A stretch of 64,000 nucleotides of DNA from Closterium sp. NIES-65 (lineage: Eukaryota; Streptophyta; Zygnematophyceae; Desmidiales; Closteriaceae): contig CANXME010002591.1 in assembly GCA_948144175.1 (NCBI GenBank), forward strand, positions 678,501-742,500, read 5' to 3'. Shown here in pieces: positions 10,628 to 20,006 of the stretch. How positions within the stretch are numbered: position 1 is the stretch's first letter; each line of letters starts with the position of its first letter. The notes beneath the pieces are model-generated. The model saw only the letters and a program-made list of their open reading frames with translations. It was not told where the DNA came from and searched no databases. The translations under genes were made by a program, and so were the position numbers.

Positions 10628-12465
10628 ATGGCGGTGCGATCCCTCCACTCAGCCTCCCCTCCGCGCGCTTACCGGCTGCTGTTAGCCGTGGTAGCTTCGG
10701 CAGCGGCGTTGTCAGCAGCGGTGGTGCATGGCCAGGACTTTTACGCGGGCACGGATGTGATCGAGCTGACGGCGAGCAACTTTCGCAGCAAGGTGGTGCA
10801 GGACGATCATGTGTGGATGATCGAGTTCTACGCGCCCTGGTGTGGCCACTGTCAACGGTACGCGTGCTGCCGGCTACGTTTTGATTGTTAGCTGTTGGGA
10901 ATTATTTCGCAATACGATACATAACTTGATTGGATTAGCCCCGCAACAAGCGTTCCGTATCGCTAACCACGATCGTTTTCGCTGCCCGTCGCCGCACGAA
11001 ACCACTTCCCTTTCCGCTTCCGCACAGCCAAATCCTGTTGTCATGTTTGCGTGTGGCGATGATGTTGTTGCGGGGTGCTTGGGGGTGGGATGAGGGGATG
11101 CGCTGTACAGATTGAAGCCGGACTACATCAAAGCAGCCACCGCCACCAAGGTCAGTGCTTACGCCCAGTGCGCTTGTTGCCGTTCCATTCCCACACTCGA
11201 GACCAGTTTTCATCCCAAGCACGATGTTTTTCCGTTGTCTGCATCCCCACCACCCTCGCAGCCCGAGCCAGCCATTCTCGTCCGTCCATGCGCTTTCCTG
11301 TCTCCCTTTTCCCCCTCCCCCCTTCTCCCCCCCCCTCTCCCTCTCTCCACTTTCTTCCCACCGGAATTATGGCATGACGGGCATCATCAGGGCATCGTGC
11401 GGTTCGGTGCGATCAACTGCGACGAGCACAAGTCCATCGCATCGGAGTTCGGCATCCGCGGCTTCCCCACGCTCAAGCTCTTCGGCGCCAACAAGAAACG
11501 ACCAGAAGACGTGAGCCCAGGCCATGCCATGCTCTCTCCCGTGTTGTATTGTATGTCTCAATATGTAACATCTCCGTCTATTCATTGAGAAGTACAATTC
11601 AACACTTTCCATAAGAGCCACAGCAACCCCCACCCCCGGCCCTGCCTCACTCGCCGTCCCCATCGTCCCTCCCCTCGCTCCCACCCGCCCCTCAACCGCA
11701 GTACAACGGTGCGCGCACGGCCAAGGCCATGTCAGACGCAACAGTGGCGGCGCTACCCAACCTCGTGACCGTGCTCTCCTCCTCCTCGCTCCCTACCTTC
11801 CTCTCCGCCAACGCACACCTGCCCAAGGCGCTGCTCTTCACAGCCAAGTCCACCACCACTCCCTTGTACAAAGCCCTTGCCATTGACCTCAAAGGACGCA
11901 TGGCGCTGGGGGAGGTGCGCAGCAGCAAGGAGGCGGGGCTCATGGCGCAGTATGGCGTGAAGCAGGGCCAGCTGCCGAGCTTGCTGGTGCTGCCGCTGAA
12001 AGAGGGGGAGGAGGGAGAGGGCGGAGGAGAGGGTGAGGGAGATGTGCCGCGGTATGATGGTGAGCTGAAGCACAAGCCGCTGCTCAAGTTCCTGCAGCAG
12101 GTGACGCGCTGCTGCCATGCCATGTGCCAACACGCATGCGTTTCCTCCCACGCAGTTGTTTGCATAAACCACTTAATTCCAGTGCTACATGTGCTTCTCC
12201 GCCTGCCTCTATGCCTGACACTGCATGCGCACTCACATGCTCTGCGTCTGATGCTTAATTCTCTCCCATGCTGCTGTCTGTATGTGCAATTGTGCCTGCT
12301 GTGCATGTTTGGGTGTACGTATACGTATACGTATGTGCATGTGTATGCGTATGCGTCTCCGAGTGTGTGTGTGTGTGGCCGGGCGCATGTGTGAGTCCAG
12401 TACGCTCTCCCCAAGTCCAAGCCAGGCTCCTCCAGCAAGTCCTCATCTTCCTCTTCCAAGCCCAC

Positions 12466-12499
<34 letters not shown>

Positions 12500-13202
12500 G
12501 GTGGGGGGTCAGGGTCAGGGTCAGGGAAGGCAGCAGGGGTGCAGCAGCTGACAAAGGCCAAGGAGGTGGAGGCGGGGTGTGTGAAGGGGAAAGGCTTCTG
12601 TGTCATCGCACTGCTCAACGGCCTTGACACTGCTCAGGTGCGCTCAGCAGGTGCATCTGTGTCCCTGCAGCAATGTTCTGATTTTCTTCGCTGTATGTTC
12701 CTCTCCTTCCCTTTCCCAAGGTGTCCACTGCCTGCATAACTGCTTGCTCTTTCTGCATACCTGGTCCTGTGCTACTGTCTTCCTCAATTACTCCGTCGCT
12801 GACTCATGCATTGCGCGTGCATCTGTCTCTCCCTGCAAGCCTCCATAATGCGCGTCCATATACATCCACATGTGTCCATGCCTATGCACATCCACATACC
12901 CCTCTAACCAGGTGACGCAGCTGCAGCAGCTAGCCCTCAAGTACCACGGGGACCCCCTCCGCTTCTACTGGATTGACACCACCGCATCCCCCCCCTTTGC
13001 CGCTCTCTTCCTCGAGCCACACGGCATCTCTGCCCCCCCCGCCGTGGCCATCATCAATGCCAAGCGCGCCAAGTTTGCAGTGCATGCAGGGGGTGTGGGG
13101 GAGGGGCTGGAGGCGCTGCTGGACCGCGCTGTGGGAGGAGACCTGCCGTTGCTCTCCAAGCTGCCTGGCGACTGGCATGCGTCCATTGAGAGCCAGCGAT
13201 AG
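10628..13202 (+). CDS. Protein disulfide isomerase, PDIA6/P5-like, six exons
   Basis: An ER thiol-disulfide oxidoreductase that forms and isomerises disulfides in secretory proteins. Exons are 10628-10857, 11111-11150, 11391-11510, 11702-12100, 12401-12637 and 12912-13202. All are GT-AG and in phase, giving 438 residues. The start ATG sits in a strong context (CACCATGG). Residues 1 to about 35 form a signal peptide. A thioredoxin domain follows with the active site WCGHC (Cys 72 and 75) and the cis-proline motif GFPTLKLF. The C-terminal half resembles the redox-inactive b domain of PDIA6 ([16 protein letters not shown]). A polyserine/glycine linker encoded by a CAG-type run lies near 12.47-12.5 kb. 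P5 proteins normally carry two thioredoxin domains and end in K/HDEL. Here only one is present and the protein ends SIESQR, so ER retention is unexplained. The upstream solo LTR may lie in its promoter. Confidence 0.88.
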
Positions 13203-13930
13203 GGGTGCAAGCTGGACTGAGGACAGGGGATGGATGGTCTTTTGATGGATGGTGGTTGATGGTGCGAATGGCTTGATATCCTGGCTGTTACAGTTGAGGC
13301 CATGTGCACACAGTGCTGGGAAAGGAGTAATGGGGTAGTGCATGGAAGGCCAAGGGCCATCTTGTTTGTGTACCACCCACATACCACACAGCAGTAGTGG
13401 CTAATGTCACAAGGTATCGTGACGCTCAAGCTTTGATCATTGCATGGCACTGTGGTCACTGTTCGGAACAGTTTATTGGCACAGCACAATGCTCTTATTC
13501 TCTGCATCTATCAATACTGTAACTGATTGCCACTCATTATTGAAGATCCATGAAAAATAACAAAGGTGGCACATCTATGAAGATTGTGTGGACTTCGACA
13601 GGGACAATGCAAGACATGAGATGGGAAGCCTCATCTTGGATCCAGTGGAGGGGATGATGGTATGTTTGTCAGGCGACATTGTCGACTCCCAGCCCAACAA
13701 TGCGCAGCTCCCTTGTCTTGCTCGCCCACTCCTCACTCTGCACCAACCACAACGCATTGCATGCGAAGAAGACACTCGAGGAACGAGGCTGGTATGCAAG
13801 CTGAAGTGGCTCACTTGAGACAGAACGGGAATTAGAGTGAGAATATCACCATCTTACACCCTCACTCTCCCACACTCCCACAATCCCACATCCCCATACT
13901 CCCCCACTCCCCCCATTGCCCACTCGCACA
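13203..13930. other. Intergenic between convergent genes
   Basis: The 3' flanks of the PDI gene (plus) and the SET-MYND gene (minus) share this 0.7 kb. A pyrimidine-rich stretch with repeated CCCACA lies at 13858-13910. No further gene is supported. Confidence 0.5.
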
Positions 13931-15673
13931 TCAGACCTGTTTGGTGAGTCGGTGCTCAAGGGCAGGAGCAGCGGATGCAGCACGCAGTGCAGCGAGTTCA
14001 CTGGCAGCATGGGCGAAGTTGGCAGCTTCGAGCACAGCAGAGGGCGCCATGGCAGAGAGCCCATCCACGAGGGCCAGTGCGTGGCGCATGGCCTGTGTGT
14101 AGTCCGAGAGGGCTCGGGCGCAGTTCAGCGATGGGGTCAGACTGTCGAATAGCAGCACGTGGCGCGGGTGCTGGGAGGGGGGATGGGCGGGCGGGGAGGG
14201 TGGGGAGTGTGGGAGGGTGGGGAGGGTGGAGAATGCAGCAAATGTGGAGAGGAGAGAGTAGGAGCGATGCAGCTACAACAAGCGAGACATGGTGAAGGCG
14301 AGTGAAGAGAATGGCGCAAAGCAAAGCAGCAGGGGCAGCAATGGCTCGTCAGTACCAGTGTTTTGGAGAATGTGGACTGGAAGGAGGAGAGGGCAGCCAG
14401 GCACGCCTTGGAGTCACGGTGCGGACTCTCATACAGCGCCATGCACTGCTGCACGGCCGCCCGCGCTGCACCCTCCACCTCCCACGGCCCCCCTGACCCC
14501 CACCCACTCCCCTTGCCCTTCCCCCCCCCCCCCCGCACCCCCCCCTCCTCCGCCTCCGCCTTCTCGCTCGCCCCCCTTGCCCCCTTTCCCCTTGCCTTTC
14601 CCTTTCCCTTTCCCCTTGCCCTTGCCCTTCCCTTTTCCCGTGCCCTTGGTTGCTCCAACAGTGGGTTCCATCCCAGACTCCTCCCCATCCCCATCCCCTG
14701 CCTCTTCCCCCTCATCCCCCCTCCCCTCTGCCCCTTCCTCCGCCTGACCCTCTTCTGCAACCATCACACCACATGCATCGCACTGCCACTGCTGCCGCTC
14801 ACTCAATCTTCCCTCGTTCGCAGACAGTGGCGGGGCAGAGGGGGAGGCGACAGGTGCGGGGGAGGCAGAGGAGGGGTGGAAGCGGCGGGGAGAGGTGCGA
14901 TAGAGAGTGCCTGTGCAGCCGCTGCTGCGACAAAGAACCCCCTGGTGTGGGTGGGGCGATTGGGATGCAGAGATTGAGATTAATATAGAGAGCTAAAAAT
15001 GTGGAGATGGAGAGAACAGTAACTGGAGCAAGCTGATGTGCGGCTCAAGGGGCGAGACGGAGAGAGAGGAGGTGAGGGGAGAGAGCAGGAGCAGGGAGGG
15101 AGCAGGAGAGGGAGAAGGAGAGAGAGAGCAGGAGAGAGAGCAAGAGAGAGAGCAAGAGAGAGAGCAAGAGAGAGAGCAGGAAGACATACCTCTAGGAGGC
15201 GGTCGGAGGAGAGAGCGAGGGGCTCGGAGCACCGGTCGCACGCACAGATGAAGTGCTTGGACTCCAGCAGCTGCTGCTGCCGGCTCTCCCTGCTCTCGTA
15301 CAGGTTGATGTAGGACACACACAGCTGTGGGGGGAGAGGGGAGGTGCAGCGAGCAGCATGCAGTGGTGGTCAGTGGTGGTCAGTGGTGGTCAGTGGTGGT
15401 TAGTGGTGACCAATGAGAGTCATTGTGTAAACGGTGCAGGCAGGTCAGTGTGGCATGATCTAGTGGAGAGTTTCTGCTGACGTGGTGTGCATGTGATACA
15501 TACACAGGCACAGGCACAGGCACAGCAGTGCGCGCACACTGAGCAGTTTTGAGACGTCTCAAAACACACTCACTGACCTCTGTGCCCTTGTCGATGTGGG
15601 TCGTAGCCCTCACCACCATGGTGTTGCCCTGTGAGGCAAAGCAGCAGTTAGGGCTGCATGCACACACGCACGC

Positions 15674-15706
<33 letters not shown>

Positions 15707-18700
15707 TACACCCCACACGCAAGGTCCCGTCCCAATGCTATTAAAGGCACTCCCTGCATCACGAGCACTTGTGGAAGTCCCGAAGCAATGTCAGAACTCA
15801 ATGCAGCCTTCTCTCCCCCGCTGTCTCAGTCACTGCATGTTTATATAGCATGGGAGACGGTGCAAAGCCAGCCGAGACTCGGGATACGCAGTAATGCAGC
15901 ATGGACCCCAAATAAGAACATTATTCACTGCGGGGTGCAGCATACCGGCAGGAGTGGTTGAGCATGGAAACGAAGGGGAAGAGGCCGAGAGCCGTGTCGG
16001 TGTTGAGAGGGCCGTGTGCGCCCATGCCATGCACGTTGTTTCCCATCAGCGCTGCCCACCGCTGCAGTGTGGCTGTGGGGCCACAGCCAGGGGGGGAGCA
16101 TCAGCATCAGCATCAGCATCAGCATCAGCATCAGCAACAGCAACAGCAGCAGAATCAGCATCAGCATCAGCATAAGCTTGCAATCCTAATTGTGATTGTA
16201 ATCAAGATCCTGAACGTGCATCTCACCTGTGTCTGGAAGAAGTGACCTGATTGCACCTCCTTCTCTTCCTCTGCTCGCCTCCCCTTCACCCCCTCCTCCC
16301 TGCGCCCCCTCCTGTCCTTCCACCAGAGGCGGCAGGGAAGCAGCAGCGGTAGAGAGAGCAGAGCAGGCGGCAGCCACTGCCGCTGCCCACTCAGGTTGCT
16401 GTGAGGTGTCCATGGCGGTCAGACTCAATGCGTCCTGCAGCGAGAGGGCAGAGAGGGGAAAGGGAGGGTAAAGGGAGGGCAGAGGGAGGGCAGAGCGAGG
16501 GCAGAGGGAGGGCAGAGGGAGGGCAGAGGGAGGGCAGAGGGAGGGCAGAGGGAGGGCAGAGGGAGGGAATTCATGGAGGCGCAGACTTAGATGAGCTTTG
16601 AGGCGCCTCAAAGTCATCTTACACTGAGAGAGGGCACGCTGGGACATCGACGTAGATGGGCAACAATGAAACTGCACACAGCATAATGTGGTAAAGCGGT
16701 ACTGTGGTGATATGGTAACCCGGTAATGTGGTGATTTGCCTGCAAGGTGGGTGTGATGGGGTTGAGAGCGGTGGTAGGAGAGGCCTTGGACGGCTGATGC
16801 AGCGCATGGAGACATGAGGGCTTCTGAGCTGCACCGTGTTGCACCTGTTGCATGCACCGGGAAGAGGAGCGGTGGAAGCGAGGACGGTTAGGAGATAGAA
16901 AGGAAGAAAGAGTGTGAAAAGAAGAAGTGGGGAGGACAGAAGCAAGTAACGAGGATGGGTGGGAGGAAGCTGTGAGAAATGATGAGTCGGTTGTGAGGCG
17001 AAGTGGGAGGAAGGAGCAGCTCACCATGGCAAGGGCATGCATGGGTGCAGGCGTGCATGGTTGCATGGGTGCAGGCGTGCATGGTTGCATGGGTGCAGGC
17101 GTGCATGGTTGCATGGGTGCAGGCGCGCATGGTTGCATGGGTGCAGGCGTGCATGGTTGCATGAGTGCAGGCGTGCATGGTTGCATGGGTGCAGGCGTGC
17201 ATGGTTGCATGGGTGCAGGCGCGCATGGTTGCATGGGTGCAGGCGTGCATGGTTGCATGGGTGCAGGCGTGCATGGTTGCATGGGTGCAGGCGTGCATGG
17301 TTGCATGGGTGCAGGCGTGCATGGTTGCATGGGTGCAGGCGTGCATGGTTGCATGGGTGCAGGCGTGCATGGTTGCATGGGTGCAGGCGTGCATGGTTGC
17401 ATGGGTGCAGGCGTGCATGGTTGCATGGGTGCAGGCGTGCATGGTTGCATGGGTGCAGGCGTGCATGGTTGCATGGGTGCAGGCGTGCATGGTTGCATGG
17501 GTGCAGGCGTGCATGGTTGCATGGGTGCAGGCGTGCATGGTTGCATGGGTGCAGGCGTGCATGGTTGCATGGGTGCAGGCGTGCATGGTTGCATGGGTGC
17601 AGGCGTGCATGGTTGCATGGGTGCAGGCGTGCATGGTTGCATGGGTGCAGGCGTGCATGGTTGCATGGGTGCAGGCGTGCATGGTTGCATGGGTGCAGGC
17701 GTGCATGGTTGCATGGGTGCAGGCGTGCATGGTTGCATGGGTGCAGGCGTGCATGGTTGCATGGGTGCAGGCGTGCATGGTTGCATGGGTGCAGGCGTGC
17801 ATGGTTGCATGGGTGCAGGCGTGCATGGTTGCATGGGTGCAGGCGTGCATGGTTGCATGGGTGCAGGCGTGCATGGTTGCATGGGTGCAGGCGTGCATGG
17901 TTGCATGGGTGCAGGCGTGCATGGTTGCATAGGTGCAGGCGTGCATGGTTGCAGAGCATCGCAAGGCAATGAGAGGCGGGGATAAAGGGAAAGGGGGGCG
18001 CACCTGAGCCATGCAGAGGAGGAGGCGGAGGAGGTCAGGCGAGCAGTCTGCTGCTCGTGCAATGGCAGGCAGCGCACGGAAGAGCGGACAGTAGGCGCTG
18101 TGCCTGGGCTGCGCTGATGGCGCACACTCCTGCATGTGCATGGGTGCATGGATGCACGTGAGTGGGGAGATTCGCATGCCGCAGCATGCACATGCCAACA
18201 CGCACATGCCCACAGGCACATGCCAAAACGAAAATGCCCACACGCACATGCCAATCCAACACACATGGTTACGCATACAAACACGCACGCGCACACAGAG
18301 AAGGGTGTGTTATGGCACATGGGGGCAAAGACAGACGGATGGACAGGGAGGGAAGGGCAGGGGGGAAGTTAGGGGGTCAGGGTTCAAGAGGGGGTTCAGG
18401 TAGAGTTTTGGAACAGGGTGAGTAGTGAGTATGTATGAGATTGGCATTGGCATTGGGTTGGGGTTGAGGTGGCATGATCGGGACGCACGGAGCAGAAGAC
18501 AGCGAAGCCGCAGCCATGGCACGGGAGGGGCGACGACTGACTCCCTTGAGGACTGCCATCGCTGCTGTCCCCGAACGTGTGACCGCAGCAGTGGCACAGC
18601 ACGGCATGGTACGCGTCGCGCGGCACGAACAGCAGCGCCGTCTCCGCCAGAACCACTTGCCCGCGCTCGAACGACCTGCGGGGTTCCGCGTTCAGGGGTT

Positions 18701-19272
18701 CGGGGGACGGCGCCGGCGGAGGGGAGGCACGGAGGGGAAAGCGGGGGGCTGGGAGGGGAGAGGAGGGCAGCGAGGTTCGGGGTACAGGGCAGGGGGGATA
18801 CGGCGGCGAGCGGAAGCTAGGGTGATGCTATCGGCGCGCGACGGGAAGAGAAGGCTTGCGAAGACAAGGGGTATGTGCGGGCGGGAGTGCAGGGGAGGAC
18901 CGGGGTGTTCCGCGCAGAGCGGTACCAGCGCTATCAGCAGCGCAAGTCGATCGGTTCAGCGCTCGCGCCAACTCATGGAAGATGTTAAAAATCAATTGGC
19001 GCTCACTTGCTAGCGATGGCGCATCGGCCCTTGCCCGGCTTGACCTCCACGCGCCAGTGGAAACGAGCCGCTACCTCGCCCTGACTAGGCAGCGCGGCGA
19101 TGCTGCTGCTGCTGCTACCTGCTTCCGCGGGCTGCGTCGCGTTGCCTGCCGCGCGGCCCTTCGATTTTTTCTTGGTCTTTTTCTTGCCGCTCGCGATGCC
19201 GTCGAGCGCCGCGGCTGTGGCACCATTGCCCCGCTCCTCGCTGCCGTCGTCGGTGCGAATTTTATCCTCCAT
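13931..19272 (-). CDS. SET and MYND domain protein (SMYD/ASHR1-like), nine exons
   Basis: A likely protein-lysine methyltransferase using S-adenosylmethionine. Exons from the 5' end: 19272-19007, 18675-18489, 18129-18004, 16434-16227, 16072-15946, 15653-15578, 15324-15190, 14941-14356 and 14170-13931, all GT-AG, about 650 residues. A lysine-rich N-terminus precedes the split SET domain (KPGKGR, then a segment ending ALLFVP). The MYND zinc finger (CHCC, CHGC, FCSEC, later H and C) occupies about residues 116-165. SET resumes with GNNVHGMG and the catalytic NHSC at about 301-304, then GNTMVVRA and SYINLY. The cysteine-rich post-SET CACDRC and a further zinc pair (WQCDAC) follow, then a helical C-terminus. 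Exon 8 is 586 nt although both ends are phase 0, so the frame changes inside it, probably at the 14-base C run at 14521-14534 (homopolymer error, or an unseen small intron). The C-terminus could extend beyond 13931 if CAG|GTCTGA is a donor. Intron 3 holds the 24-bp minisatellite. Confidence 0.87.
15093..15180. repeat. 12-bp tandem repeat in SET-MYND intron 7
   Basis: Repeats of GAGAGAGAGCAG/AAG within the intron between exons 7 and 8. Open frames across it only give serine-leucine-alanine or arginine-glutamate repeats and are not genes. Confidence 0.8.
15361..15412. repeat. 10-bp tandem repeat in SET-MYND intron 6
   Basis: Four to five copies of GTGGTGGTCA inside the intron between exons 6 and 7. 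The same intron also has a short CAGGCA run at 15503-15525. Confidence 0.8.
15660..15717. repeat. (CA)n microsatellite in SET-MYND intron 5
   Basis: An interrupted CA/CACG dinucleotide tract next to the acceptor of exon 6. Confidence 0.8.
16098..16172. repeat. 6-bp AGCATC tandem repeat in SET-MYND intron 4
   Basis: About a dozen copies of AGCATC/AGCAAC within the short intron between exons 4 and 5, in the polypyrimidine side of the acceptor when read on the minus strand. Confidence 0.8.
16444..16568. repeat. 11-bp tandem repeat in SET-MYND intron 3
   Basis: About ten copies of GGGAGGGCAGA immediately upstream (minus-strand sense) of exon 4. On the minus strand it is a pyrimidine-rich tract ending at the exon 4 acceptor, so it probably forms or extends the polypyrimidine tract. 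Confidence 0.8.
17037..17955. repeat. 24-bp minisatellite, about 38 copies, in SET-MYND intron 3
   Basis: Nearly perfect tandem copies of GTGCATGGTTGCATGGGTGC plus AGGC. Only a handful of point variants are seen, clustered in the first eight copies (17037-17230) and one near the end. The period is a multiple of three and no frame contains a stop, so all six frames stay open for over 900 bp. The resulting peptides (for example PCTPAPMQ or GAGVHGCM repeats) are artefacts of the array. Each unit carries two CATGCA cores on the gene's sense strand. Confidence 0.92.
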
Positions 19273-20006
19273 TGCTGCGAACTAGTGACAGTGATTTGTT
19301 TGCTAGCAACCGCGTAACGCGCGAGGCAATGTTCGCTGCTACCACACCAAGTGGCGCTGGAACTGTCCACATAAGGTTCAGTTCCTAAAGTAGTTATCCC
19401 TATCTCGATTTTCTGATATGGAAAAATTTGTTCACTCTAGCCTAACTTTCATTCACTCGACAGAGTGTATTTCTGCAATGTAAGGGTGCCGCATGACTCC
19501 CGCCGCTTATATCGAATAGACACTTGACCCCCGTCACCGCCAGGTAGAGTGGCAGGGTCAGCGGTCAGTCGAAGCTGTCTGACACATCATGCTCCCAAAG
19601 GCCCGCGAACGAAGTTTGGTCTGGTCCAAAGCGACTTTTCGCGCGTCACAGCGAGACTTTGAGTCAGCCGAGTCAGGCTCGGTACACGTGGCAAACGATG
19701 CGAGGTAAGGCAGAGTGACTCTGGTTCGGATGGAGTTCCCCCCGCAAGGGGGCTTGGTGTGACAGAATCTGGGTTGCCGAATTCCCGAGGTTGTTTAGAG
19801 GGAATTCAGCGAGTGCTTGTCTGCTTACAGGGAATTCATCAAGCTTGCCTCTGTTTCATCAGTGGACAAGGGACGGTTGCTGCTTGAAGAGCTCCCAGTC
19901 AGATTTTCAGCAGGGAAAGTCAGATCCAGGTAGCACCACTACCGCTGCTGCAGCAGCAAAAACAGCAGCGACAGCAGCAGGAGAAGCGGCAGCGGCAGGG
20001 CCCACC
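19273..20006. promoter_or_regulatory. Divergent promoter region, SET-MYND / MFSD5-like genes
   Basis: The start codons of the two genes face away from each other across 734 bp, so both promoters and 5' UTRs must lie here. The right-hand part (19919-20000) has a CAG/GCAGCA-rich stretch that is probably the transporter's 5' UTR. No clear TATA box was found. Shared regulation is possible but not shown. Confidence 0.5.

Noticed and set aside
13588-13818. A 76-codon plus-strand frame between the PDI and SET-MYND genes
   Set aside because: There is no recognisable domain, it has no conserved features, and it lies in the shared 3' flank of two convergent genes.
16614-18320. Several very long open frames (250-570 codons) on both strands across the minisatellite
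   Set aside because: They exist only because the 24-bp unit has no stop in any frame. The segment is intron 3 of the SET-MYND gene, whose flanking exons splice in phase.
19791-20006. Upstream in-frame extension of the MFSD5-like protein
   Set aside because: It has no ATG at its beginning, is CAG-repeat rich and precedes an ATG in an ideal context that fits the family's N-terminus.
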